DNA of 64,000 nt from assembly GCA_958295665.1 (NCBI GenBank), contig OY282559.1, positions 270,518,347-270,582,346 of the forward strand. The letters are read 5' to 3'. The translations under genes were made by a program, and so were the position numbers. Origin of the DNA: Tipula vernalis (Eukaryota > Arthropoda > Insecta > Diptera > Tipulidae). Each line of letters begins with the position of its first letter. The first letter of the stretch is position 1. Below, in pieces: positions 34,301-47,400 of the stretch. Under the pieces are notes generated by a model. That model had not been told where the DNA came from. It was given only the letters and a program-made list of their open reading frames with translations, and ran no database searches.

Positions 34301-36290
34301 AAAAGGATCACATTTTTTTTTTGTGGTTTATGATTGATCGGCGAGTTCAAATTAAGAATTAGCTTTTTAAAACGGGGTCCTGAGAAGTTACAGGTTTTTG
34401 TATTTGCCTAACATTTTCTTGCAAATTTCACAAAATCCTTCAGTGTGTAAGCTCGGTTTAACGTTGTTTTTTATAATATCTTGATTTACTTTCACATTTT
34501 ACTAAGCGAATCAACACTATGGATTTGTTGATTATAAGTCTGCGCACTAAATGCGTATGCATTTAAAAAAAAAACCGACGTTGACCTTAAATTAACTTTA
34601 GACCCTGATTTCAAAGTTAATTTAAATGCTTTTCTGGATTAGGTTTGATTTTAAGAAACGATTATCATCGCACATTTAATTTAGGTCAGCTAGATTTATA
34701 CAAGGAAGATATTTCCATATTTGTGATTAGAACTATCTGAAATTGTGCGAGTTCATCAGAAGAATTCCTAATAATTTGCAGGCATTACATTGAGAAATTA
34801 TTTACGAATCTGAAAATAAATTGAATTCCATTATACGATAAAATCACAAAAAGGTTCCTAATATTAATTTCAATCGAGCATGTAACTTTCACGACATGAC
34901 AATGTCTTTGTTTATAGTACATGACCTTAGGTCAATCACAAAAAATAGGATTTTAGCCAAAAAACAATCAGAATATCCTAATACGGGTTATCATATTAAA
35001 CCATCTTTAGCATAAATCCAATGTATGTATATACGTCCGTATGTAGAATCATCGTCAAATATAATATAAGAAAACAATTTATTTGTAATTTTGCAACCCA
35101 TCGAACTATATAAACCCAAAAAACGAAAGCAGCAACCGAAATACAACAACAGCAACACCAAAATAAATGTTCATTGATGATAACAGATGTGCCATATTTG
35201 ACAAGAATCTCCCCTGGAGAGTTTCTGCTATATAGCGCACACATAGCGAGATAAACAGAAAACAATGGAAAACAAGATAGATACAAGTATAATTCAAACA
35301 AAATAAAAAATCCCACTGGGACATTTTCTCTTCGACACAACAACAAATTTTTATTTTTTTAGATTTTCGTACACCCCCCAAAAATTTTCCAAAGTAATTT
35401 TCCAAAAAAAAAAAAAATGTTTATTACTCAGTTTTGTTGTTTTATTTTTACAGTTACATGTGTAACTTTAAAACAAATATCCTCCCTAACATATTTATAT
35501 AAAAACCCACCATCAGCACCACCACCACCACCGCCAATTCATATTATATTTATAAATGTGTATTGTTGATTTTGACAAGGGAAATTATACCTCAATAGTT
35601 TTTCTCCCTTTTAATTTTCCTCGCATCATTTTTTTTATGTTCTAGTCCTCGTCTTCCTTCTTCACTTAAAAATCATTTTATGTTCACTTAATAAATAGTT
35701 CAAGCAATTCATGTTTTTATTTTATTTTGATGATCAATTTATTATAAAAAAAAAAAATTATTTAGGGTAAGAAAGGGTTGATATGGCGGAGTGAAATCAA
35801 ATTATAGACAAAATCGTTTTATTTTATTTTATATATAGCTAGAGTTTAAGTTTTACACACGTTTCAAGGAGATATTTTTATTGAACTTGAATTTATTTTA
35901 TTTTGTTGTATTATTTAAGGTGATTAGTGTGAAGATGATCACAACTATGAAGTAAGGTGGGAGATAAAGTAGTAAGTATTAATATAGTAAGAGGATTTTA
36001 AAATGTTTAATTTTTCGAGAACTTTTTTTTTTAAACCTCTGAAGTATTACAACTTCCCCGGAAGAATGAACCGGAGTGAAATTTCATTAGTACTTAGTAT
36101 CACATACACGAGTAAAATATTCGTCACAAATTTGTATACAATATTTAAAAAACGAAAATAGAAAATTTTCACGAAAGACTGAATAGGTTTTGATACTAGC
36201 GATGAATTATTAGTTTTGTACCTGTAACCAATACGTGACCTAAATCCAAGTATTCATCTATATGAAGATTTGTACTGAATTGCTAATTGT
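34300..36290. other. No gene recognised; simple repeats
   Basis: AT-rich, with short trinucleotide stretches, for example (CAC)n near 35515-35535 and CAACAACAGCAACA near 35145. Overlapping minus-strand frames at 34996-35405 are low-complexity Phe/Cys/Leu-rich translations and look non-coding. Confidence 0.5.
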
Positions 36291-36296
36291 GCAAAG

Positions 36297-36410
36297 GCCA
36301 TCCTTTCTAGCCATGGTTCGGCTCCACGTATATATGCTCTGCCTAATAAACACAAGTTTGGTATTCGGTTGCGACTAATCGTAAGCTATTTATGTTGTAT
36401 AAGCAATTCC
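36297..36410 (+). pseudogene. Penelope-like RT scrap
   Basis: The plus-strand frame reads SAPRIYALPNKHKFGIRLRL, then IVSYLCC. This matches the PLE RT motif APRIYGLPKIHKP..PLRPIVS. It ends where LOA-type sequence begins. Confidence 0.6.
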
Positions 36411-39400
36411 ACCCAAGCGTCAGGGGTTCGACGGGGGATGGCCCCGCCAGGGGTCCAACCACGCAAGCCACTGGTAGGGCCTGTTGGCTCTCAGGCAGCG
36501 TGGACCCGCAGAACGGAGATGGAGGACATTGGTCGGCCCTCGGCCGGTCAAAACAACCTTAAGGGTGGTGGCATATATTGGAATGGTCATAATCCAAGAG
36601 CCATGGGTGACAGGTAACCAAATTAGAGGTATATCAAATCAAGTGGGAAAGTTGATTTATCATAACGGAACGGCAAAAGCGGCTATTTTAGCCAGTTCGC
36701 AAATTATTTTTTTTTCCATTTCAGAATTCATCTCCAGGGACTTGGTTGCAGTAATGGTGCAGGCTCTGGGTGAAAAAGGCAAACAGGAGGCTATAACGGC
36801 CTCCGCAGAGTTGATACCTCCACTGCGATGCAAACGCGCACCACACGGTGCGGGGTAGCACGAACATCAATAACAGGGGTGAATACCTTTTTGAATTTCT
36901 GATCTCAAATATTGTAAACATTATCAATAGGGGAAGGAAACCTACTTTTATAAATGCGATTAGGCAAGAGGTCCTAGATTTGACACTTGCTAGTCCGCAT
37001 TTCAGCAAATTTGTCAAGAACTGGCATGTCTCTGAAGAGGCCTCATTATTGGATTACTTGCAAATCAGATTCGATTTGGCGGCTGAGGCCATGTAGCGGC
37101 AAGAAATTAGAATTCCAAAACTGCCGACTGAGACTCTTATAGAGTTTTACTCGAATCAGAAATGTCCGCGGTTGTGGGGAACATAGAGTCCCCAACTGCA
37201 TAATTTTATGCACTTGCCTTACGAGAACAGCTGCCTGGTTAAGCGAAGAGAGTCCAGAAAGATGGTCCCTTTGTGGAACGGGACGCTGGGTAAACTGAGA
37301 AAAAAATCGAGAAGATTATTCAACAAGGCTAAACGCACCGGTGAATGGAGCGAGTATAGGATGGCCTTGCCGGAATATAATTTCGAATTAAGAGGATTCA
37401 AAAAGGCTAGCAGGAGAAATTTCTGTGAGGCAATCAATGAATTGCACTCTGCAGATAGCCTCCAGAAAGTCCTTTCCAGGGATCATTCAAATGGTTTGGG
37501 ACTTCTCCAGAAGCAAGATGGAAGGTTCACTGAAAAACGGAAGGAAACCTTAGAGGTACTATTAGATACCCTCTGGTAGGAGCCCAAGAGGACCCGCATG
37601 ATCCTTCAAGTGCGGTGGCCTATGCGCCTCACAGTAGGATCTGGAGTCTCTCTGTGAAAATGTTCACACCCAGCAGGACTATTGGGTCTTTCAAATGTCT
37701 CAAATCCGCTGGAGGGGATGGTATCTTCCCTTTTTTACTTCAAAAAGATATTGAGGAAATACTCCCAAGCTTGATCCAGATGTTTCGGGCAAGTTATGCT
37801 TCTAACTATATTCCGAAACTATGGAGGAAAGTTAATGTTGTCTTTATACCAAAGGAAGGGGGGATGTCTAGATACTCAGACCAAGGTATATCGGCCAACT
37901 AATCTCACATTGTTTCTATTGAACACGATGGAAAAATCCTGGAATATCAAATAAGAAGTGATATCCTTAGAAAAAATCCACTGCATCGGGACCAGTTTGC
38001 CCATGGAATTGGTAAATCCACTGTGATGGCCCTTAGAGGTCTAGTCACAAGGATTGAAAAAGCAGTGACATATAAAGAAATTGCCCTTTGTGCCTTCGGG
38101 GACATTGAGGGGGCGTTTGATAATACCTCCTATGGATCGATAGAGAGGGCAGTAATGGAAAAAGGGGTTCCGCTTTGTACAATTAGGCTCCATGCTGGAA
38201 CATCGTGAGATTACTGCTAGAGTAGGTGGCTAGTTAATAATCAACAGGGTCATAAAGGGCTCTCCCCAAGGAGGCGTATTGTCTCCTCTTTCATGGTCAT
38301 TGGTTATTGACAGACTACTGGCCCTTCTGAGTAGCCATGGGTTTGATGTCCTTTGCTATGCGGATGATGTGGCTATCATAATCAGAGGCAAGTTTGATGA
38401 GGTCATTTCTGATCGCATGCAAAATGCACTCAATGTAATATGGCAGTGGTGTTTCCAGGAAGGACTCAGTGTCAATCCAAACAAAACGGTCATTGATCCT
38501 TTTACGAAGAGAAGAAAGCTCGCGTTTACAGCTCCCTCGCTAAGCGGTACTACTGTTCCTTTTTACAAAGAGATTAAATATCTACGGGTTATCCTTGATC
38601 AAAAACTGAACTGGAAGCAACATTTATTGAAAGTTCAAGATAGAGCCATCAAGAGTCTGTCAAAGACTCTATGGGCGTACTTGGGGACTACAACCAAAAA
38701 TGATCTACTGGTCATTTCTTACAATCATTAGGCATATGGTCACCTATGCATTGGTTGTATGGTGGCCTAAAACTGAGCAGAATGCAACGCAAACTTTATT
38801 GAATTGGGTACAGCATAAAGCCTGCATCGGTGTTACGGGCTCAATGAAAACCTGTCCAACCGCTGCGATGGAGTCACTTCTAAGACTGACACCGTTGCAC
38901 CTGCATGTTAAAAAGGATGCTGCAATTATGGCCCTGAAAATGCAGGCGGAAGGAAATATCAAACCAGGCAATGTGGTGGGTCATCTGGAAATCTTTTAAG
39001 AATTTCAGACAGACCCTACCATAGGAATGCCTTCCGACTGTATGCCAGCTAAACTGGACTTCCACAAACCATTTTGTGTTAGATTACCTGACCCGGCTCT
39101 GTGGAGTGCAGGTGGATCATCCTTTGAATGAGGGTCCATGGTTTACAGATGGATCAAAAACGGAAGTTGGGGCGGGGGTAGGAATATACGGGAGTGGCAC
39201 TGCCCTCTCGAAGTTCTTGGGTACCAATGCTACCGTTTTTCAAGCAGAAGTACATGCTATAGAACCTGCGCTAGGATAGGCGTAACAAACGGCCTAAACG
39301 ATGCAAAGATTTATATCAGGCAGCCAATCGGCCTTAAAGGCTCATAGGTCTTGTGTATTTGATTCAAGGCTAGGATGGGATTGTCTGAAGGTTATATTAA

Positions 39401-39900
39401 ATATCTAGCAGACTCAAATAAGGTAACACTTATGTGGGTGCCAGGTCCTACTAGAATCGAAGGAAATGAAGCAGCTGATGACCTCGCCCGCGAGGGTTCT
39501 ACCGCTCCATTTATTGGACCAGAACTCCACGTTTGTGACAGGCGAATAAATGTATATTGTATCACCTTCGTCTGTCAGGGTTATAAGAAGTGTTTTGAAC
39601 TTAGGAAACCTGAATTGAGGCTGCTTACTGGCTTCCTCACAGGTCATGTCCCCTTAAGGTATCACCTTAAGAATATGAGCCTAAACATGTTCTAACATGT
39701 TCTGTGCCAATGCCCAGCCATTTTTCAGAAAAGACTATGAGCCCAAATAGTATGCATCTTGTACCGGCCGCTAGTATTATCAGATTCATTAAGAGCCTGA
39801 ATATTGACTGCCATCCATGCATAAAAGATCTTTTAGGTCGCAGTGCGAAGTGGCTTGATTGCCCGCATGGCCCTTGAATAATAATAATAAATAATAATAA
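36411..39900 (+). mobile_element. Degenerate LOA-type LINE
   Basis: A relatively GC-rich block (compared with neighbours) encodes broken LINE ORF2 segments in the order endonuclease, RT, RNase H. It ends in a TAA-rich tail (39877-39900). The 5' end abuts a PLE scrap with no visible target duplication, so it is probably 5'-truncated within or before the endonuclease. The 3' tail touches the Gypsy pol relic at 39901. Confidence 0.75.
36520..39700 (+). pseudogene. LOA LINE ORF2 relic: EN, RT, RNase H
   Basis: Endonuclease pieces: VVAYIGMVIIQEPWV near 36570, then FISRDLVAVMV and RGKYLF/TFINAIRQEVLDLTLAS to about 37095. RT: SAGGDGIFPFLLQ near 37700, GDIEGAFDN (Asp) near 38100, GSPQGGVLSPLSW near 38265, and the catalytic LCYADDVAIIIRG near 38350. 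A thumb region follows (GLSVNPNKT). RNase H: PWFTDGSKTEVGAGVGIY near 39135 and VTLMWVPGPTRIEGNEAADD near 39425. A terminal Cys motif (LCQCPA) lies near 39700. At least six frameshifts or stops separate these. GCYADD-type wording and RNase H favour the LOA clade; R1 is an alternative. Confidence 0.78.
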
Positions 39901-40093
39901 GTGGGTCTGTCCCAACCCTAGTTCTGCAGAAGAGAGATATTTTTGAATGAGAACATCTAATGGATTTTTGTTCTGATGAGAAATTATGTTGCGATCATCC
40001 AGTAAAATATCTAGTTCTAATATAGCGTCAAATGTTTTAAGCACAAGTTCGGGAAGTGAACTCTAGGATTTTGATGGAACAACTATTTTAATT
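39901..40093 (-). pseudogene. Ty3/Gypsy pol linker between protease and RT
   Basis: On the minus strand, FDAILELDILLDDRN and a conserved SSAELGLGQTHLL (matching SSERLGLGKTHL before Gypsy RT) follow a short segment with an in-frame TAG. When the Jockey element is removed, this frame joins the protease at 52018-52290 without a gap. It ends at the LOA tail, and the rest of pol is lost. Confidence 0.65.
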
Positions 40094-40279
40094 GGGTGCG
40101 TCTCAATAGGGTAGGGGTTGACCGTCTATAGCCATGTATCTCGTGGTCTATATTCCAACGCTGCAACTATGTAGAAACCACCAAATGTGTCTAGTATACC
40201 TCCACGTGGTAACACCCGGGCAACGATGTGAAGCATCGGCGAAATACTAGAGGCGAGTGCAATACACTATAAATGAGCA

Positions 40280-41866
40280 ATGAGCAGAACAAATAAGGAA
40301 ACTAATACCCCAGGTGGTACACCTGTTGCTCAGGTAAATCCACCCTCTTCGGAGGTCGGTCTCATGGATTCTTTGGGAGACCAGCCATTGCTATACTACA
40401 ATTATTTTAACCAATCCCAAGACATGTTGGTGAATAAACAAGCTCATTTGAGTGAAATAGAAAAGGATAATTCACATCCCTTCCAGAGGAGTAACAAAGT
40501 CGCGTATTCTCCGAAAAGAGGCGGTAGTCCCTCCATTGAGGCCAGCAGCCACAACACTCGTTTTACAAACGAAGAAAAGCTTCACAATGAATTGTGTAAA
40601 GCTAATAGTGCATTAGTTGAAGCCAACAATATAAATAAGCAACTGAATGTTACAATTGCATGGATGCAGGAGCGTATGAAGACGCTTGAAAACGAAGTTA
40701 AAGCTCTTAAGCCAAAGGAGGACATCGGTTCTACTCCTAACCAGAATACAACTCCACAAGAGTATCATACGGATGAAGAAGAACTAGCTCGAGAAACTGA
40801 GTGGATTAGAGTTAAAGGTGGGAGAAAAAAAAGGAGACGGAATAATACGCCCTCCCCACCTCAATTAAAGGATAATGTTCCAAATATTATCCAGAAACAA
40901 CCAAAAAAAATACCTCCACCACCACCAATAGTAATAGATGAAGTCAAAGACTACGATGTACTCTATGAAAAAATAAAAACCATAACTGCTACTGATAAGT
41001 TTAATGCAAAGGTGATGAATGGAAACACCATCAAAATAAACTTAGAAGATGCTGAAACATACAGAAAATTGACAAAAATGTTAAATGAAGAAAAACGTGC
41101 TTGGCACACGTTTGAAGATAAACAAACCAGACCAATTAGGGTCATGGCTAAAAACTTACACTTTACGTGTAAACCAGATAAAATAATTGATGACCTGAAA
41201 GCAAAAGGATTTAAGGCAACTGAAGCATCGATTAAGCTAAAACGGAGAGGCAAAGTACCTCTCAACATGTTTATGTTGACCTTCGATACTGATGAAGATA
41301 TCGAAAAAATTTATCAAATTAAGCACATCTTGGGGTGCAAAGTGGTTATTCAGCCTCTAAGAAGATCTAAGCTTATACCACAATGTAAACAATGTCAAGC
41401 CTATGGACATACACACAAATATTGTAACAGGGAACCTAGGTGTGTCAAATGTTTAGGTAAACATCATACCAAAGATTGTGTAAAAGCCCAAAATGTTCAA
41501 CCTAAATGCGTTCACTGTGGAGAAAACCATCCGGCTAACTACAGAGGATGCAGCGTTGCTATTGAACTGCAAAATATCAAAAATAAGAACGTGATTGCTA
41601 AAAATCCAAGTTCATTCAGGAAACAAGCAGTTAAGGTGAACCGACCCGAAGTAAATCGTAGAGTGTCGGGAACTACTCAAGGACAATTTGGTAAAATGAC
41701 TTATGCTCAAGTAATGATGAGCAACGGAAATCCAGGAAAAACTGCTCAAAATGACAATATAAGTCAAACACTTAATGTTAACGCTGGACATATGCATCAT
41801 CCAAATCCTCAAGATGACCTAAAAGGAAATCAACATTTAGATTTAAGAACATTTATACTATTGTAA
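40280..41866 (+). CDS. Jockey ORF1 (Gag-like, three CCHC knuckles)
   Basis: The 528-codon frame is uninterrupted. Residues about 95-150 look helical or coiled-coil. A basic patch (GGRKKRRRNN) lies near 180. Residues about 285-360 form the associated pre-knuckle domain (RVMAKNLHFTCKPDKIIDDL). Three zinc knuckles lie at about 365-430: CKQCQAYGHTHKYC, CVKCLGKHHTKDC and CVHCGENHPANYRGC. The protein would coat Jockey RNA and carry it to chromosomes. An upstream ATG at 40273 opens an overlapping 7-codon frame that ends at 40296, after the ORF1 start, and could dampen ORF1 translation. Confidence 0.9.
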   Translation: MSRTNKETNTPGGTPVAQVNPPSSEVGLMDSLGDQPLLYYNYFNQSQDMLVNKQAHLSEIEKDNSHPFQRSNKVAYSPKRGGSPSIEASSHNTRFTNEEKLHNELCKANSALVEANNINKQLNVTIAWMQERMKTLENEVKALKPKEDIGSTPNQNTTPQEYHTDEEELARETEWIRVKGGRKKRRRNNTPSPPQLKDNVPNIIQKQPKKIPPPPPIVIDEVKDYDVLYEKIKTITATDKFNAKVMNGNTIKINLEDAETYRKLTKMLNEEKRAWHTFEDKQTRPIRVMAKNLHFTCKPDKIIDDLKAKGFKATEASIKLKRRGKVPLNMFMLTFDTDEDIEKIYQIKHILGCKVVIQPLRRSKLIPQCKQCQAYGHTHKYCNREPRCVKCLGKHHTKDCVKAQNVQPKCVHCGENHPANYRGCSVAIELQNIKNKNVIAKNPSSFRKQAVKVNRPEVNRRVSGTTQGQFGKMTYAQVMMSNGNPGKTAQNDNISQTLNVNAGHMHHPNPQDDLKGNQHLDLRTFILL

Positions 41867-43496
41867 ACTATAAACTTTTACTTATCTTATATTTAATTGT
41901 CTGCACTCATAATCACAATGCACACAACATTTTGTTTATTTACATTAAAAATTTGACAGCTCGTTAGTAATGTAAAAATGAATTAAAATTAGCTCAATTT
42001 ATGTAGTGTACATGGAACTTTATAAAATTAGTTTTACTAGTCGATAAGAGATGGCAGTATTATTTTATCATTTAAAAAAATTATATAATGTAAAATAATT
42101 ATAATAGATGTCTCCATAGGCAAATTTATAATTATTGGCGGTTTATAACCAGTTTTCTAAAAATACAGAAAATTTTGTAAAGAAGAAAAAAAATAAAACG
42201 TAGAATAAATTCAGAAATTAACGTGAAAGCATCAAGTGTTATCATTAAAATATCTATTAAAAAGATCATCTAAGTGGATAAGGAGCGACAACAACAAGCA
42301 GAAATAAGGAGCTAAAATAATTCTAATTATTTCTTGGAGTGTCGAATAACAATTATCCGGACAAAACACTTAAATTAATTTTAAGCAGACTAAATACATT
42401 TGATGAGCGATTACAGAAACAAGAGTACAGCACTAAGGGAGCCATCCCTAAACAGAAAAATGGCCCAAGATCTTAGAATCTTATGTTGGAATGCCAATGG
42501 ACTGATGCAACATCAACAAGAACTGCAAGTGGTCCTGGACACAGAAAAAATCGATGTATGTCTCATCACGGAAACACACTTCACTAGACAATCAACCATT
42601 AAATTTAAAAATTATCAAATATATCACACTATTCACCCTGGAAACACTGCTAAAGGAGGTAGTGCTGTTATAATTAGAAATAGTATTCATCACTATGAGG
42701 AGTTAAAATATGAAACGGAAGAAATACAAGCAACTGCTGTTATTGTCAAATCCAAAAGTAGTTATATTTGTATTGCTAGTATTTACTGCCCACCGAAGCA
42801 CTCAATGAAAGAAAAAGATTATCTCGAGTTCCTCAGTAAATTAGGAAAACGATTTGTACTTGGAGGAGACTTTAATGCAAAAAATGTCCACTGGGGATCC
42901 AGATTAACAACAACTAAGGGTAAAGAACTCCTAAAAGCTATCAGAAAATGCAGTTGTGAAGCCCTCTCAACTGGAAAACCAACCTACTGGCCAACTGATC
43001 CAAACAAAGTGCCAGATCTGATTGATTTCTTTATAATAAAGAACATATCTGTAAATTATGTACAAGTAGATGAAAGCCACGACTTAAACTCTGATCATTC
43101 ACCAATACTTCTAACGTTAAGTGAAAAAATCATTCAGAAAGAAAGAAACCCTTTCCTAGTAAATAATCACACTAATTGGGCATGCTTTAGACTATCGCTA
43201 GAAGAAAAAATTAACTTAATGGTTCCATTAAAGACTGAAGAACAATTAGACAAAGAAGTTCACAAATTTGTAAACGATATACAGCAATCAGCTTGGGAAA
43301 ATACTCCTGAAATTAAAACGAAAATCAAGGGAAACAACTACCCTATAGAAATTAGGGAACTCCTCGCAGAAAAAAGAAGAGCGAGAAGAGTATGGCAACA
43401 AACAAGGGCCCCCCAAGATAAAACTCATTTGAACAACCTCACTCAACAATTAAGAAGAGAGATCAAAGAATTGAAAGATGAATCAATCAGCAACTA

Positions 43497-44070
43497 TGTA
43501 TATTTTCATTAGAGCTAAAATTGGCAAACATAAATTTTTATTATTAATTTAAATCAAAATAATTATTCTTTTCTATTTACCTTTTTATTATTGTTATTGT
43601 TTGATACTAAAATTGCCAATTTTCTTGCCAATTGTCAATTTTCTTTGACATTTATCAATACGTCCAGTTCAGTGCATTTAAATACAAATTGATAATTTGC
43701 CTTTATATTTATCTACATTTGCGCTAACGAACATTGGATGGCGTTCTAATTTATAGCATTGTATAATTTGTATAGTAGATTTATAATATGTTGTAAAATA
43801 GAAAAATGTATAAAAATTTTAGTCAGTCTTGCGCTACTACTTGGAAATCGTATAGGCGATCAACAATTTCTATTAAAATAAAATTATAAAGTGATAAATA
43901 AAATTAAATATAAAACCATTCATTGTTCTCTTGTTTTTGATGGTTTTCCAATACGGAGAATTTGCTGAACCATTTGCCTCACAATACCAGAAGTGTTTCT
44001 TCAAGTTAAAAATTAATTGGATTCAACGAGCCACATTACCAGCCGTATAAATCATATCCAGATTTATACA
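43497..44070 (+). repeat. BEL 2 5' LTR
   Basis: 574 bp; should carry the promoter and transcription start. The copy at 49581-50154 is nearly identical. Confidence 0.95.
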
Positions 44071-44076
44071 TCTTTA

Positions 44077-44094
44077 TGGTCCTTCGAGCCGGAT
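44077..44094 (+). promoter_or_regulatory. BEL 2 primer-binding site (tRNA-Tyr)
   Basis: TGGTCCTTCGAGCCGGAT starts six bases after the 5' LTR. It is identical to the BEL 1 site and complementary to the 3' end of insect tRNA-Tyr as remembered. Confidence 0.75.
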
Positions 44095-44458
44095 CGTTGG
44101 GTAATTCACAACACAGAAGAAACCATCACCACGTGCAAATTCCATATATAGACGCCATTTTGAAAAGCCACTCACAAACCTTAAGTATACCATTTCATTT
44201 TATTATTACCATTTCTTCCATTTAATTTTCCTTCTTATTCATTAGTTCCTTAATCGTTTTAATAAAATATCAGTACGCAAAACAATTATTTTTTTTTTTT
44301 TTTTTCACTTGTTGTAAGGTCGTTCGTTAAATCATATTTTGCTCTAACCAATACCATTCGCGTTATTGATACCTTTATATTTTGAGTGTGTTATTTAACT
44401 GTGAAGTGAAAAAGTGAATATAATAAAACAATAAAGTAAAATAACTACCCAGTATAAA

Positions 44459-47400
44459 ATGCCTCCGAAAATTGACCAATACATACGCCGCCGTGAAATC
44501 ACTTTAGACCAAATCAAGGCGATTGAAACCTACGCCAACAACCTAACCGATACCATGGATGTTATGAGTGTCAAGGCACGGCTGGAAAATCTCCAAGAAT
44601 TGATGAAAAGGTTCTCGCAAACGGAAGATGAATTATTCGCGAAGGACGGAGAAACTGAATCGCTGGCGCTGGAATGTGACGCGATGTATTACTCAGCGAT
44701 CGCAAAACTAAATCGATGGATACATGAAGACCACCAAAAAGGCCTGAGTCAAAATATTTCAATGGGAATTAATAATGAAAATGTCTCCGGTAACTTGAAC
44801 CAATCGCAACGTGAAATTAGATTACCAAGACTAACGCTACCAACATTTGATGGAAACTATCAAGAATGGCAGTCGTTCAATGATATGTTTATGGCAACTG
44901 TACACGACAACACAAGTTTATCAGGTGTTCAAAAGTTTCAATACCTCAAAGGAGCACTAAGGGGAGAAGCTAGTGCATCTCTACGACATCTTGCAGTTAC
45001 AGAAAATAATTATATTGAAGCTTATCAAAAATTGGTTAAAAGATATAGCAAAAAGAAACTTACCATAAATGCATATATCAAAACTTTCGTTAATCAGCCA
45101 AAGGTACCAAACGCATCAGCCAAACACCTTCGACAGGTGTGCGACACCTCTGATGAAGTCATTCGGGGGATAAGGGCTCTAGGAAATGCCGCAGAAAGTC
45201 GTGACCCATGGCTCATTTATTGGGTGCTTACTAAATTAGATGATGACACCAGAGAGCGTTGGGCGAATGAGACTACCGAAGTCGACCTTCCTACCTGGCA
45301 AGCTTTCAACGACTTTTTGAACAAACGTGCAGATGCATTAGAACATTGTCAACCAACACCAAAACCACCACAATCACGGTCTACCAACATTCATAGTCAT
45401 ACCGTTGCGATCAAGGGTTGCTCCTTATGTGATACAACTCACAACCTATATGAATGCCCAAAGTTCAAGGAAATGCATGTTACAGCAAGACGGGAATTCA
45501 TGCAAAGAGCAAATCGGTGTTATAATTGTCTGTGTGATTCGCATATAGTGTCCAAATGCAGGTCCAAAAGATCGTGTCTTAAATGTCATAAACGTCACCA
45601 CACCTTGCTTCATCTCAACGTGATGCCAGATAAAGCCGAAGAAAACGCTGTAAATGCTCCAGATAATAAAGCTACGAGAACGAATATTTTAGTAACCCCG
45701 TCCGGTGAAACATTGCAATCATACCAAGCGAAAACTTTTAATACAGGTTTACTACAAACGGCTCTAGTTAACATTCGTGGAGCAAATAACCAGTTGTATG
45801 CTTGCAGGGCGTTGCTTGATTCCGGAAGTTTAGCTTCTTTTATTTCAGAAGCGTGTGTCCAGAAATTAGGACTAAGTCGTACCAATCAACGGATATTAGT
45901 AGAGGGTCTATCATCAGCCAAGGTAGGAACAACTAAAGGAAAAGTGAGTTTGGAGGTGTTTTCGCGAACTCGACCAGAACTATCATTCAATATAGAGGGT
46001 CTTATTCTACCATCAATCACGTCGCAACAACCACGAACAATCATAGGCTACCGTCATTGGGAAGAATTTAACCACCTGGACCTAGCAGATCCGATGTTTA
46101 ACAAGCCTGGCGATATCGAAATTTTGATTGGTTGTGACCATTACCTGTCATTAATTTTAGCAGGGCACATCCAAAGCACCAAAACCAATCTAATAGCACG
46201 AGAAACCATGCTAGGCTGGATAATATCAGGAACATTGAATGACCAGCAACCGTCACGTCTGACAAACCTGTGCACTTCCATCAATATTGACCAAACACTC
46301 ACTCGGTTTTGGGAAGTTGAGGACATTAAAACAACCACCCCTCAAACCCCGCAAGAAATTTATTGTGAAAATAACTTTATACATAATTTCAGAAAATTAT
46401 CAGATGGCCGATTCATGGTAGCCTTACCATTTGACCCTGAGGCTACACCGCTTGGAGAATCGAAAACACAGGCAACCAAACGACTCCAATCCATTGAACG
46501 CAGGCTAGCCAGAAATCCAGATCTGAAATCAAAATATGTTGAATTTATGAGAGAATACCATAAATTAGGCCACATGGAATGTATACCGGATGACGAAATA
46601 GACATACCATGGAACCAGTCATACTACCTACCACATCATTTTGTCTATAAAGACACCAGTACGACAACTAAGCTGCGAGTCGTCTTTGATGGTTCGGCTA
46701 AAACCAAAACAGGCCGATCGCTAAACCAAAATCTGTTAGTTGGACCACAGATACAGCAGACTCTTCAGCAAATCCTATTACGGTTCCGGTTCCATCGATA
46801 TGTCATGACTGCGGACCTAGAAAAAATGTTTAGGCAGATTTTAGTTACACCGCCCCATACGGAATTTCAGCGAATTTTATGGAGAGAAGAACCGACTGAT
46901 CCAATTCGGGAATACCGACTGCTCACCGTTACATATGGCACCGCAGCAGCACCATTTTTGTCTACCCGTGTGTTAAAGCAGATCGCTGACGACAATCGAC
47001 CCACATTTCCAAGGGCAGCGACTGTTATCGAGAGAGATTTTTATGTCGACGATCTGATGACGGGGACAGATACATTGGAACAGCTCATCACGCTAAAACA
47101 AGAAATAATATCGATAATGAAGGCGTCAGGATTTAATCTTCGTAAGTGGCTGTCCAATTGTCTACCTGACCAAGAAGGTTCAATCGACACGAATAAATTA
47201 ATTGAAATCGATAAAGAATCGCTGTTTTCAAAGGTACTTGGCATTTACTGGAACCCAACTTCTGATGTTTTTTCTTACAGAGTTTCACTAAAGGAAGCCC
47301 CAACAATCACTAAAAGAGACATGCTATCAGAATCATCAAGGCTGTTCGATCCTCACGGTTGGTTGGCTCCAATAACCATATATGTAAAAATAATATTTCA

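Noticed and set aside
34996..35405. Hydrophobic Cys/Phe-rich frames as a possible membrane protein
   Set aside because: Two overlapping frames of low-complexity composition, with no conserved motif, in AT-rich DNA with simple repeats.
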